A DNA stretch of 64,000 nt from positions 1,736,001-1,800,000 of the forward strand of contig NZ_CP136920.1 in the NCBI RefSeq assembly GCF_033100135.1, written 5' to 3'. The translations under genes were made by a program, and so were the position numbers. The notes beneath the pieces were generated by a model, which was not told the DNA's origin, made no database searches, and saw only the letters and a program-made list of their open reading frames with translations. The first letter of the stretch is position 1; every line of letters starts with the position of its first letter. Source of the DNA: Rubellicoccus peritrichatus (GTDB lineage Bacteria > Verrucomicrobiota > Verrucomicrobiia > Opitutales > Cerasicoccaceae). Below are positions 33,617 to 41,635 of the stretch, piece by piece.

Positions 33617-34108
33617 TCAACGCTCTATCTTCAGCACAGTTGACCCGGTTTGCAACCTTCCGGGGCTGGTAATTCGACAACGCAATCCGCCGCGTCCTTT
33701 CAGCCATTCAAATGCACCGTCGCCGATGGCCTGGTCCATCCAGTAACAAGGATGGCACTCCTCGCTGCCGCTCAGCTCAATATCGCCCAGAGTGAATTGT
33801 TTGCCAATCAGCGTGTTCAGGTCGATTCCGCTGATCATTACATTACGGCGGAAGGCAGATTCGTCGAGGGATGTTAAATTGAGCGCCTTTTGCAGTTCCT
33901 CGGCCACTGCCTTGTCAAATAAAGTGATTTGCCCTTTGAAGTCCTCTTTGTAGTCATAGAATCGATCACCGACCAGACCGCGGCCCGCGTGGCATTCTAC
34001 AGAGTCCACAGTGATAACCCCATGGTCCATTCTGCCCAGTCCATGCCGCCCTTTGAAGTCATGGCCTGGCGAGATCCAGATGTTTAGTATATCGACGTCA
34101 ATGCTCAT
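33617..34108 (-). CDS. MOSC-domain protein heading the molybdenum cofactor operon
   Basis: A 163-residue stand-alone MOSC domain, the fold shared with the C-terminus of the Moco sulfurase. The block GRGLVGDRFYDYKEDFKGQI (about 43-62) and a conserved Cys in SEECHPCYW (about 116-124) are present, with WLKGRGGLRCRI near the end. MOSC proteins bind the molybdenum cofactor or carry sulfur to it. It is the first gene of the operon MOSC-moeA-moaC-mobA-moaD-moaE-moaA, all on one strand. Confidence 0.85.
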   Translation of the reverse strand: MSIDVDILNIWISPGHDFKGRHGLGRMDHGVITVDSVECHAGRGLVGDRFYDYKEDFKGQITLFDKAVAEELQKALNLTSLDESAFRRNVMISGIDLNTLIGKQFTLGDIELSGSEECHPCYWMDQAIGDGAFEWLKGRGGLRCRITSPGRLQTGSTVLKIER

Positions 34109-34128
34109 TGGAATCGAGTATTGTTAAA

Positions 34129-34238
34129 GGAAGAAGGCAGAAGTGAGAAGTAAGAAGTGTCCCAGGTACCAGCCTTCGGCTTAGACTTCACCGGAGTAAG
34201 GACTTCTGTCTTCTTACTTCTATCTTCTCACTTTCCCC
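34129..34238. repeat. Imperfect inverted-repeat element upstream of the MOSC gene
   Basis: Purine-rich AAGTGAGAAGTAAGAAG (34141-34157) is mirrored by CTTCTTACTTCTATCTTCTC and CACTTT in 34210-34233, so the two arms can pair over about 25 bases with a 7-base insertion. In between is a small hairpin, AGCC-TTC-GGCT (34171-34181). A related arm, CTTCTGCCTGCTTACTTCTCACTT, occurs at about 17251-17274. It looks like a dispersed non-coding element; it is not an obvious riboswitch. Confidence 0.5.
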
Positions 34239-34248
34239 TCCCATCCAC

Positions 34249-34282
34249 AAAAAATCCGCTGAGTGTCTGTTTCACTCAGCGG
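34249..34282 (-). terminator. Rho-independent terminator of the barrel-protein gene
   Basis: CCGCTGAGTG (34256-34265) and CACTCAGCGG (34273-34282) form a perfect 10-base stem with a 7-base loop. On the minus strand it is followed by A and six T residues. It lies 50 bases after the stop of the barrel-protein gene and isolates it from the cofactor operon. Confidence 0.9.
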
Positions 34283-34331
34283 ACCTATTTGCTTTCAGAG
34301 TTCTGGATTACTCTGCTAACACCAACTCACC

Positions 34332-35681
34332 CTACAGTTTAAAGTCAAATTGCACCCAGAGCTTGGTGAAGTTGTTGTTGATGGCGCCATTGCCGACAGG
34401 AGTGGCCGAGCCATTACCGTCAAAGTAGGCAAACTTGACCAGGCCGCTGAAGTTCTCGGTGAACTTTTTGGAAACACCCACGTCCCACTCTTTACCAAGC
34501 ATTTCGCCTTCCTTGGCGTCGGTGAAGTAGTGAATTGCGCCGAGGAGCGTGAAACCGTATGGGAGTGGATTCTTGTGGTAAATGTAGTAATCACGCAGTC
34601 CAGTGGTTGGAGTGGCCAGGAATGCATCTGCCCAACCGTTGAACTTGTGCAAGGTTGCCAGCGGAGTGGCAAAGCCGCGATTGACGCCGTTACCGCCAAG
34701 GTTTTCAAATCCAAGCCCAACCGTTTGGCCTTTGTAGGCAGCACCAAGCTTGGCGTGGTAGTAGTTCAGCCAGAAACCTTGATTACGCTGGGCTTGTGCG
34801 GTGGCACTGTTTTCAACCTGAAAGGCGTATTCTGCGCGGAAAGGAAGACTCCAATCGTCGTCGATCTTGTATTTACCATCGTAGAAGATGCCTGCGGTTG
34901 AGCCGGAAGTCCCAGCACCGGAAGTTCCCAGATCAAGATAATAGAAGTAAGCGCCGACCTTGCCGAATGGGGCCTTGTTGTAGTGCAGATTGACGAAGTG
35001 ACTCTGACTTTGGAAACGCTCCTGTGGAGTCGTGTTGGTGTAAACGCCGAAGATGCGGTTGACCTGCCAGTTGTAGGTATAGGAGAGCCACATGTCTTTG
35101 ATCACCTTGGTGGTGAGACGGACGGCATCAAAGGTTTGGTCGTTTTGCCTCCAGGCCACTGTTCCAACGAAACGCTGATTGTCGAGATTGATACCTTGGC
35201 GACCACCTTTGAAGTCAGAGTTGAAGCCGGAATAACCGAGGAAAAGCTGATTGAGCTGATTATTTCGCGGGTCGGCGATGATCGCTTTGCCGGGCCCTGG
35301 CAATGACTGATAATTACTCAGATTCATTGCCCAGGTGTTTTCAAACTCACCCAAGCCATAGAAGCCGTGGAACTTCGGCGTTTCGTAACCGATGCGGGTT
35401 CTCAGTGTGAAAGCTGTGGACGACGGACGGCCCGGAGCGGTTGAAGCCGACTGGGAAGCGTGTTCATATCGGAAACGTTCGTTGAATATAATACGACCCT
35501 GATCCAGAGGGATGGGACCATCGTCGAAGTAAGACAGGGCCTTTTGGCCCAGTGCGGTGTTTTTCGGTGCAGCGGTCCACTCTTCCGGCGCTGATCCAAA
35601 GTCAATGAAATCGACTGCTGAGAGGCTTCCGGCCGAAAGTATAGCAAATGCGGCAAGGAATGCGTTGGTTTTCTTATTCAT
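34332..35681 (-). CDS. Outer-membrane beta-barrel protein (alginate-export/porin-like)
   Basis: A protein of about 449 residues from the Met at 35681 (MNKKTNAFLAAFAILSAGSLSA is a clean signal peptide); the frame runs 126 bases further upstream. The mature part is a long run of amphipathic strands ending in LWVQFDFKL, an aromatic C-terminal residue pattern of outer-membrane barrels. The stretch RIIFNERFRYEHASQ, RTRIGYETP and RQGINLDNQRFVGTVAWRQNDQTFDA resemble alginate-export (AlgE-like) or phosphate/sugar porin domains. The substrate is unknown. It has its own terminator. Confidence 0.75.
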   Translation of the reverse strand: MNKKTNAFLAAFAILSAGSLSAVDFIDFGSAPEEWTAAPKNTALGQKALSYFDDGPIPLDQGRIIFNERFRYEHASQSASTAPGRPSSTAFTLRTRIGYETPKFHGFYGLGEFENTWAMNLSNYQSLPGPGKAIIADPRNNQLNQLFLGYSGFNSDFKGGRQGINLDNQRFVGTVAWRQNDQTFDAVRLTTKVIKDMWLSYTYNWQVNRIFGVYTNTTPQERFQSQSHFVNLHYNKAPFGKVGAYFYYLDLGTSGAGTSGSTAGIFYDGKYKIDDDWSLPFRAEYAFQVENSATAQAQRNQGFWLNYYHAKLGAAYKGQTVGLGFENLGGNGVNRGFATPLATLHKFNGWADAFLATPTTGLRDYYIYHKNPLPYGFTLLGAIHYFTDAKEGEMLGKEWDVGVSKKFTENFSGLVKFAYFDGNGSATPVGNGAINNNFTKLWVQFDFKL

Positions 35682-36149
35682 GTAATTTGTATTTAGCTTA
35701 ATCTCTGTTGAATGCAGGAGCATCTTAACGCCGTAACTTATAGCTTCTGCTGTGCCAGCAGGTTTTTTTGTGCCAACTTGGCTGCTCTTTGTGATCATCG
35801 GATCCATGAATTTTGTTCATGGTAGATTGGTGGCGATAACTACATGATTCATTTGAACTGGAGCATGTCTGCATCAGCCAGCAAGCGCTTTGGTCCCGAG
35901 TCCGCGCGGAATTAACAGACGCCAGGCCACACAGCCAGTGTTCTCAATGGCCTGATCGATATGGCAGTTGCACTACATGCTATTGCATGTTGTGCAGGTG
36001 TCGTCGCATTTGTGGAAGGTGTCATGACATAAGGGAGGCTATGTATTTGCGTACATAAAAAACGCAGTCGTAGTGACTGCGTCTGTGAATACATCTTGGG
36101 CCCGCGAATGCACACACGGCCTTTCAGCTGCGATGCTTTGCCTCTTTCC
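35682..36149. other. Intergenic region between the barrel gene and trxB
   Basis: About 470 bases without a credible gene. It includes the 5' region of the barrel gene, the trxB terminator, and a 360-base minus-strand frame (35912-36271) that I read as a chance frame overlapping trxB. No operator or riboswitch was recognised. Confidence 0.6.
36057..36081 (-). terminator. Rho-independent terminator of trxB
   Basis: On the minus strand CGCAGTC (36075-36081), ACTAC and GACTGCG (36063-36069) make a 7-base stem followed by six T residues. It lies about 70 bases after the trxB stop. Confidence 0.85.
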
Positions 36150-37103
36150 TTAAGCCAGAGCTGCTTCGGCGAAGACGGCTTCGTTGTCTGCCAACCAGCG
36201 TTCGGCTTCGATTGAAGCGCGGCAACCCATTCCGGCAGCGGTGATGGCCTGACGGTAAACATGGTCAGCACAATCTCCAGCCAGATAGACGCCTTCGACG
36301 TTGGTCAGAACACCACTGGGGTGATCTGAAACGAGATAGCCATCATCGTCTGTCTTGAGCACACCGGCAAATGGCTGGGTGTTGGGAATATGACCAATTG
36401 CGATGAAAAAACCCTTCGAATCGATCTCGTAGGTTTCGTCCGTCTTGAGGTCCTTAACGCGAACAGCACGCATGTTGCCGGTTTCATCGGCCAGAACTTC
36501 TTCCGGAACAGTGCTCCATTTCACTTCGATCTTTTCATGGGCGATGGTCCGGTCAGCCATGATCTTGGAAGCGCGAAGTTCGTCACGGCGGTGAAGCAGC
36601 GTGACCTTTGAGGCGAAGCGCGTCAGGAAAAGTGCTTCTTCGGTGGCCGAGTCTCCTCCACCAACTACGATCACTTCCATGTCGCGATAAAACGCACCGT
36701 CACAGGTGGCGCAGGTCGTGACACCCTTGCCGCCGTACATTTCCTGTTCACCAGGGATGCCGAGGAGGCGAGGGGAGGCACCAGTCGCAATGATAACGGT
36801 CTTGGCTTCATATTCTTTTGAGCCCTTCAGCTTTTTGACCGGACTGGAAAAATCGACACTTTCGATAATATCGTTTTCGAAGCGCGCACCAAAGCGCGTA
36901 GCCTGTTTGCGGAGATTGTCCATCAAGAGGAAGCCATCAATGCCTTCGGGAAAGCCTGGAAAGTTCTCGACCTCGGAGGTCGTTGTGAGCTGTCCGCCAG
37001 GCTGTTTTCCTTCGATCAACAAAGGGTTTAGATTGGCGCGTGCAGCATAAATGGCTGCCGTAAGGCCAGCGCAGCCGGTTCCGAGTATAATTACGTTTTC
37101 CAT
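36150..37103 (-). CDS. trxB: Thioredoxin reductase
   Basis: A 317-residue flavoenzyme starting at the ATG at 37103 (MENVIILG). FAD site [18 protein letters not shown] near the start, redox-active CATC in [12 protein letters not shown] (about 132-143), NADPH site [12 protein letters not shown] and the C-terminal FAD contact [23 protein letters not shown]. It reduces thioredoxin with NADPH. It lies directly downstream of the peroxiredoxin gene on the same strand, but a terminator separates them; together they supply the reductant for peroxide removal. Confidence 0.95.
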   Translation of the reverse strand: MENVIILGTGCAGLTAAIYAARANLNPLLIEGKQPGGQLTTTSEVENFPGFPEGIDGFLLMDNLRKQATRFGARFENDIIESVDFSSPVKKLKGSKEYEAKTVIIATGASPRLLGIPGEQEMYGGKGVTTCATCDGAFYRDMEVIVVGGGDSATEEALFLTRFASKVTLLHRRDELRASKIMADRTIAHEKIEVKWSTVPEEVLADETGNMRAVRVKDLKTDETYEIDSKGFFIAIGHIPNTQPFAGVLKTDDDGYLVSDHPSGVLTNVEGVYLAGDCADHVYRQAITAAGMGCRASIEAERWLADNEAVFAEAALA

Positions 37104-37168
37104 CAATTTATAAAGTTTTCTTCAAATGTATTCTTAGTCGGAGATAAAGTCAGAGCATGACAGTGATG

Positions 37169-37205
37169 AAAAAACCGGGAGCAGGCAAGCGCGCTACTCC
37201 CGGTT
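37169..37205 (-). terminator. Rho-independent terminator of the peroxiredoxin gene
   Basis: On the minus strand AACCGGGAG (37197-37205) and CTCCCGGTT (37173-37181) form a 9-base stem with a 15-base loop, followed by a run of T residues. It lies 24 bases after the peroxiredoxin stop. Confidence 0.9.
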
Positions 37206-37228
37206 TGGAAAAGTTAGCAAGGTGTGTT

Positions 37229-37855
37229 TTATTTGCTGAGGTAAGTGGCAACACCTTCGTGGCTGGCAGTCATAGCATCTTTGCCTTTGCTCCAGTTCAT
37301 AGGGCAAACTTCGCCGTACTGTTCGAAGTGCTGAAGAGCGTCAACCATGCGGATTGCCTCGTCGATGCTGCGACCAAGTGGCAGATCATTTACGATCTGG
37401 TGGCGAACAATGCCTTCCTTGTCGATGAGGAAGAGGCCGCGGTAAGCAACACATTCGCCACTGGTGACGAGATTGCCGTCGATATCGACGTCGTAATCGG
37501 CGGTGAGGACATCATAAGCTGATGAAATGGTTTTGTTCGTGTCTGCAACTAGCGGATATTCAACACCTTCGATGCCGCCTTTGTCGCGTGCGGTGTTGAC
37601 CCAGGCCCAGTGAGAGAACTCGGTGTCGGTGGAGGCACCAATGACTTGAACGTCGCGTTCTTCAAACTGACCAAGTGCATCCTGGAAGGCGATGAGCTCG
37701 GTTGGGCAAACGAAAGTGAAGTCCTTCGGGTAGAAGAAGAGCACAACATACTTCTCGCCATGGAACTGGCTGAGGCTGAAGTGTTCGACGATATTACCCT
37801 TAACAACCGCCTGGGCGTTGAAATCGGGTGCTTTTTTTCCTACTAGAACTGACAT
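37229..37855 (-). CDS. Typical 2-Cys peroxiredoxin (AhpC/Prx1 type)
   Basis: A 208-residue peroxiredoxin that reduces hydrogen peroxide and organic peroxides. The peroxidatic Cys is C50 in KDFTFVCPTEL and the resolving Cys is C184 in GEVCPMNW. RGLFLIDKEGIVRH and GRSIDEAIRMVDALQ are also conserved. Thioredoxin, recycled by the nearby TrxB, is the likely reductant; no AhpF is present. It is divergent from oxyR and has an OxyR operator immediately upstream of its promoter. Confidence 0.95.
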   Translation of the reverse strand: MSVLVGKKAPDFNAQAVVKGNIVEHFSLSQFHGEKYVVLFFYPKDFTFVCPTELIAFQDALGQFEERDVQVIGASTDTEFSHWAWVNTARDKGGIEGVEYPLVADTNKTISSAYDVLTADYDVDIDGNLVTSGECVAYRGLFLIDKEGIVRHQIVNDLPLGRSIDEAIRMVDALQHFEQYGEVCPMNWSKGKDAMTASHEGVATYLSK

Positions 37856-37931
37856 GGTGTGTTGTTTATATAGTGTATTTTGCTGTATTCGGCAGACCGA
37901 AATGGGCTACCTCCTCATTTTGAAGGGCGCA

Positions 37932-37960
37932 TATATAGCGGCTTTTCTTTGATTGGTAAA
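37932..37960 (-). promoter_or_regulatory. Candidate promoter of the peroxiredoxin gene
   Basis: On the minus strand TTTACC (37955-37960), a 17-base spacer and TATATA (37932-37937) fit a sigma-70 promoter. The weak -35 box abuts the OxyR operator, the arrangement used when OxyR activates by contacting RNA polymerase. The transcript would start near 37925, about 70 bases before the start codon. Confidence 0.6.
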
Positions 37961-37997
37961 ATATTGTTTTCCTATAATCTCGATAGAGGTTGCCTAT
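37961..37997. promoter_or_regulatory. Tetrameric OxyR operator
   Basis: Two 15-base half-sites 7 bases apart: ATATTGTTTTCCTAT (37961-37975) and ATAGAGGTTGCCTAT (37983-37997). Each follows ATAG-N7-CTAT (one T for G in the first), so the 37-base frame of the OxyR consensus is kept. The second half-site is enlarged to a perfect CGATAG-N7-CTATCG dyad (37981-37999). It lies between oxyR and the peroxiredoxin gene. Confidence 0.8.
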
Positions 37998-38027
37998 CGC
38001 TGGCTCTTTGGCGCATATTGATTGCCT

Positions 38028-38963
38028 ATGGAAATGCATCAGCTTCGTTATTTTGTCGCAGTGGCTCGTCTGGGGAATTTTACCCGTGCGGCTGAGCATT
38101 GTAACGTGGCGCAGCCTTCTCTCTCCCAGCAAATCAGAAAGCTTGAGACGTCACTTGACGAAACACTGGTTCATCGACTGCCTGGCGGGAAGTCGGTACT
38201 TACTCCAGCAGGTGAGCTGCTTTACAAAAGGGCGTGTCGCATCTTGAGTGAGGTGAAGGCCGCTGAAGAAGAACTGGTTGACCGGCGAGGTGTTGTCAGC
38301 GGCCAGGTGCGGGTTGGTGCGATTCCAACTATTGCCCCCTTTCTTTTGGCAGATGCGATTTATGCGTTCGGCCAGGACTACCCGGATGTCACGCTGGTTG
38401 TGCAGGAAATGACGACAGAGCGTCTACTTGAAATGCTCGACCGGAGTGAGCTGGATTTCGCTGTCCTGAGTCCACCTTTGGATGGAGGTCCATGGAATAC
38501 GCGCGAGCTTGGTGTGGAGCCGTTGTATTTGGCAGCAAATCGCGACAATGCCTTACTTGGAAAGGAGGCTGTTTCTTTGGGTGACATTCGCGACGAGGAT
38601 TTTATCCTGATGAGCGAAGGACATTGCTTAACAGATCAAGTCGAGCGCTTTTGCAATCGAGCGGACTTTCGTCCGCGAGTGCGATTTATGAGCGCGCAGG
38701 TTGAGACTTTGAAGTCGCTGATTCGAGCCGGAGTTGGTGTTTCCCTGCTTCCTGCCATGGCGATGGATCTGAACCCTCATCCGGAAGACATGCTGCGCTA
38801 TGCATCTTTCACAGATCCCCAGCCAAAGCGATCAGTCGTTTTTGCATGGCGGCCGGAGTTTACCTTGTCGCAAGCGAGTGTAGTTTTTCAGGACTACCTT
38901 AAGAAGGCATTTGTTGCCCGCGCTGAACGTGGAAAGGCTTTAATCAAGCACGCAATTTCCTAA
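38028..38963 (+). CDS. oxyR: Peroxide-sensing LysR-family activator OxyR
   Basis: A 311-residue LysR-type regulator starting at the ATG at 38028. The N-terminal winged helix reads MHQLRYFVAVARLGNFTRAAEHC with AQPSLSQQIRKLE. The sensor domain keeps the two redox cysteines of OxyR: C200 and C209 in EGHCLTDQVERFC, the same nine-residue spacing as C199/C208 in E. coli. Oxidation forms the disulfide that turns on peroxide-defence genes. It is divergent from the peroxiredoxin gene and the shared operator lies 30 bases upstream of its start, so it probably controls itself too. Confidence 0.95.
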   Translation: MEMHQLRYFVAVARLGNFTRAAEHCNVAQPSLSQQIRKLETSLDETLVHRLPGGKSVLTPAGELLYKRACRILSEVKAAEEELVDRRGVVSGQVRVGAIPTIAPFLLADAIYAFGQDYPDVTLVVQEMTTERLLEMLDRSELDFAVLSPPLDGGPWNTRELGVEPLYLAANRDNALLGKEAVSLGDIRDEDFILMSEGHCLTDQVERFCNRADFRPRVRFMSAQVETLKSLIRAGVGVSLLPAMAMDLNPHPEDMLRYASFTDPQPKRSVVFAWRPEFTLSQASVVFQDYLKKAFVARAERGKALIKHAIS

Positions 38964-38980
38964 TGATTTGTTATTAATCT

Positions 38981-39094
38981 CTCACAGAGGCACGGAGACA
39001 CAGAGCTAAGTCTCCATCATAAACTCACGTATATTAGCGTAGCGCTATCTAAAACTTTTCCTCGGAAATCTCTGTGCCTCCGTGCCTCTGTGAG
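38981..39094. repeat. Near-perfect 25-base inverted repeat (CACAGAGGCACGGAG type)
   Basis: Bases 38981-39005 and 39070-39094 are inverted copies differing at one position, separated by 64 bases. The core is CACAGAGGCACGGAG with short GACACAGAG-like repeats inside. The right arm is followed by GGATTTTATT, so the structure may also end the oxyR message. I have seen this type of intergenic repeat in many bacterial genomes, including Verrucomicrobiota and Planctomycetota. Confidence 0.85.
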
Positions 39095-39158
39095 GGATTT
39101 TATTCCGCTTGTCATTCCAGATTGATTTCTCGTCTGTCATCAACAGGCTCACGCCCTA

Positions 39159-39959
39159 ATGGAATTAATCGACACGCATTGTCATCTCGCGAAGTCCGTC
39201 CAGGCACGAAAGCTGAATGAGGTTTTGGCAAACGCCGCTGAAGCTGGTGTTGGTCGTATGATTACGATTGGGACATCGCCGGAAGATTGGAAGCTCTATG
39301 CAGAGCTCGCTGCCGCTCATCCTGGGCAAATTTACTGGACCGCCGGCTTGCATCCCAGTGATGTAGATAAGGACTTTCGTGATCACCTGACTGCACTGGC
39401 CCCGTTTTGGACTGAGGATCCGCATCCTGTTGCGGTTGGGGAGATCGGATTGGATTATTTTCGTTTACCGAAAGATCAAGACGAGGCCGCTAAAATAAAA
39501 CGCTACCAGTACGATGCTTTTCGTTTTCAACTAGATCTTGCTTTGCAATTCGATATGCCCGTCGTCGTGCATTCAAGGGCTTCATTTGACGACTGCATAA
39601 AAACGATTGATGCTTCCGGGTTTCCCTGGGAGCGAGTCGTTTTCCATTGCTTCGCGGAAGGAGCGGAAGAAATGCAACGCCTCAACTCACGAGGCGGCCG
39701 AGGCTCCTTTACCGGGATTGTTACTTTCAAAAATGCTGAGGCCATGAGGCAGGCAGTTGTTGAGCAAGGTTTGGAAAAGCTGATGGTTGAAACGGACGCA
39801 CCTTATCTTGCTCCGGAGCCACATCGCGGAAAACCATGCGAACCTGCGATGGTAAGGCATACTGCGGAAAAGTGCGCTGTATTACTAAAAGTTGATCCCG
39901 AAGCATTGGCTGAACGGACAACGAAGAACGCAGAGGATTTCTTTAATCTCAATGGCTAA
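39159..39959 (+). CDS. tatD: TatD-family metal-dependent hydrolase
   Basis: A 266-residue TIM-barrel hydrolase of the TatD DNase family. Metal ligands are in LIDTHCHL (residues 3-10), GEIGLDYF, VVHSRASFDD, VFHCFAEGAEEM and VETDAPYLAPEPHRGKPCEP. These enzymes remove 3' nucleotides from DNA or RNA, or deacylate D-amino-acid tRNA-like substrates; which applies here is not known. The start of the following membrane protease gene overlaps its end by 8 bases. Confidence 0.92.
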   Translation: MELIDTHCHLAKSVQARKLNEVLANAAEAGVGRMITIGTSPEDWKLYAELAAAHPGQIYWTAGLHPSDVDKDFRDHLTALAPFWTEDPHPVAVGEIGLDYFRLPKDQDEAAKIKRYQYDAFRFQLDLALQFDMPVVVHSRASFDDCIKTIDASGFPWERVVFHCFAEGAEEMQRLNSRGGRGSFTGIVTFKNAEAMRQAVVEQGLEKLMVETDAPYLAPEPHRGKPCEPAMVRHTAEKCAVLLKVDPEALAERTTKNAEDFFNLNG

Positions 39960-41541
39960 TACCCGCAGTAAGGTTTTTCGTTTGTCGCACAGCAAGCGTT
40001 TCCTGTGGCGTATGGCGATTGGGATTATCCTGCTGGGTATCTTTGCAGGATGGGCGGTCCATCGTTATACTGGTGGCGTTACTGTTCCCATGCCTGAAAT
40101 TAGCTTTGGTGATATCTCTTTTAGTGAGGAAGACTTCGTCAATCAGCTCAATGATACGCTGACGGAATCACTGGAGAATCCCGAACTTTCCTTCACTCAG
40201 AAGTTGGATGTTCTAGCAGCTTCATCCGAAATGGATACGCCTTTGGATATGGAGGCGATTGCGGAGAAGGCTGGATTCTCTAAATCGCAAGTTGAGATTG
40301 CTGAAGCTTTATTGCAGAGCCTTGGGTCGGATCAAAACGAGCCCGGTGAAGCGTTGATGAAGTTGGCGGAAAAACGCCCACTGATTCCGGATGCAAATTA
40401 TGCATTGGCTCTTTTTTGGATGTCTGTGGACCGTGTCCGAATGGCAGCGGAGGCTTTTGAAGAAGAGGGGACTTTGGCCTCTGCGGAAGAGGCCCGGCAA
40501 CGTGCTGTCTATGCTTATCTGGACATCGAAGACTTTGCTGCACTTGATCGGCTTTACGAAACTCCTGAATATCATGAGTTATTAAGTGGGATAATGCCAT
40601 CTGTGCGCTTTGATCAGGCGATTAAGGACAGGGATTGGCCGCGTATTATCCGTTGGTTAGTTCCGTCTCAATACGCTGGAGTTGCATGGCCCATTTATCT
40701 CGTTGTTCTGATTGTGGGTGCAGCTTGGTTTACCTTTCTCCTGCACACGATTCGCGCATGGTGGGATTGGAAGCTGCTACTGTTGTGTGTTATTGCCGTG
40801 CTGCTTGGTGCTATGAGTACTTGGGCCACAATTCTGACTATCGTCTGGCAGCATGACTTTCTTGGTTTTGAGCGAGGTGAAGATGTGATCGGTGGTCTCC
40901 TTTACTACATTGCTGGTGTCGGGCTGCGTGAAGAACTGTTGAAGCTCCTGTTTTTTCTGCCATTGGTCCCTTTCCTTGTCCGTCGTAAAAACCGGTTGGA
41001 GATGCTGATTGTCGCAGGTTGTGTTGGCCTGGGCTTTGCGATCGAGGAAAATATCTCATATTTTCACATGACTGATGCCATGTCTGGCCCAGGACGCTTT
41101 CTTACGGCCAACTTTCTTCATGTTTCGATGACGGGCCTAATAGGTTTGGCGTTTTGTCAGCTAGTGATGGATCGCGGACGCAGCATTGATAACTTTGCCA
41201 CTGTCTTTGGTTTGATTGTTTTTGCCCACGGTCTTTACAACGCTTTGATTTCAATACCTCAGTTTGGCGAATTAAGTTTCTTTGGCATGGTGATTTATGC
41301 GCTGCTCTGCCTGCAAATGTTTCGGGTGTTGAATTATTACCGTGGGACAGCTGCTGTCACCCTCAGCCTTACTTGTGTCTTCACTGCTGGCTTATCTGTC
41401 GTCTTGGCAACTGTATTGGGCTATCAAATTTCACAGCTTGGCTTGCAACCAGGCTTCACAATGATGATGGGTTCGATTATCGGGCTTGGTGTTATCATCA
41501 TCATGTTCTTCCTGCAAATTGATGAAGCCATTCAAGATTGA
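39952..41541 (+). CDS. PrsW-family intramembrane protease with long N-terminal domain
   Basis: A protein of about 529 residues from the Met at 39952, inside the tatD end. One N-terminal helix (about 18-38) precedes a periplasmic or cytoplasmic helical domain of about 190 residues. Then comes a C-terminal membrane domain of roughly eight helices with the PrsW motifs: EE in LREELLKLLFF, the GFAIEENISYF block, H in TANFLHVSMTGLIG and FAHGLYN. PrsW proteases cleave anti-sigma factors or act on cell-envelope signals. The large soluble N-terminal part is not in classical PrsW and may sense the substrate. Confidence 0.82.
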   Translation: MANTRSKVFRLSHSKRFLWRMAIGIILLGIFAGWAVHRYTGGVTVPMPEISFGDISFSEEDFVNQLNDTLTESLENPELSFTQKLDVLAASSEMDTPLDMEAIAEKAGFSKSQVEIAEALLQSLGSDQNEPGEALMKLAEKRPLIPDANYALALFWMSVDRVRMAAEAFEEEGTLASAEEARQRAVYAYLDIEDFAALDRLYETPEYHELLSGIMPSVRFDQAIKDRDWPRIIRWLVPSQYAGVAWPIYLVVLIVGAAWFTFLLHTIRAWWDWKLLLLCVIAVLLGAMSTWATILTIVWQHDFLGFERGEDVIGGLLYYIAGVGLREELLKLLFFLPLVPFLVRRKNRLEMLIVAGCVGLGFAIEENISYFHMTDAMSGPGRFLTANFLHVSMTGLIGLAFCQLVMDRGRSIDNFATVFGLIVFAHGLYNALISIPQFGELSFFGMVIYALLCLQMFRVLNYYRGTAAVTLSLTCVFTAGLSVVLATVLGYQISQLGLQPGFTMMMGSIIGLGVIIIMFFLQIDEAIQD

Positions 41542-41635
41542 GGGCAGTTTGGGAAGGAATTCTTCTTTTTGCTCGCCTTAGGTGGGGGCTGTTTACTATG
41601 CCCTCCCGCTTTAACTGCTTAACTCTGGTTTGAAA

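Noticed and set aside
34109-34331. Possible molybdenum cofactor riboswitch ahead of the MOSC gene
   Set aside because: The region is explained by an inverted-repeat element and the terminator of the barrel gene; no conserved riboswitch core was recognised.
35912-36271. A 119-codon minus-strand frame across the trxB terminator
   Set aside because: It spans the terminator and the end of trxB in another frame and reads as low-quality protein sequence.
38981-39094. CRISPR-like repeats
   Set aside because: There are only two inverted, not direct, copies and no spacer series; no cas gene occurs in the window.
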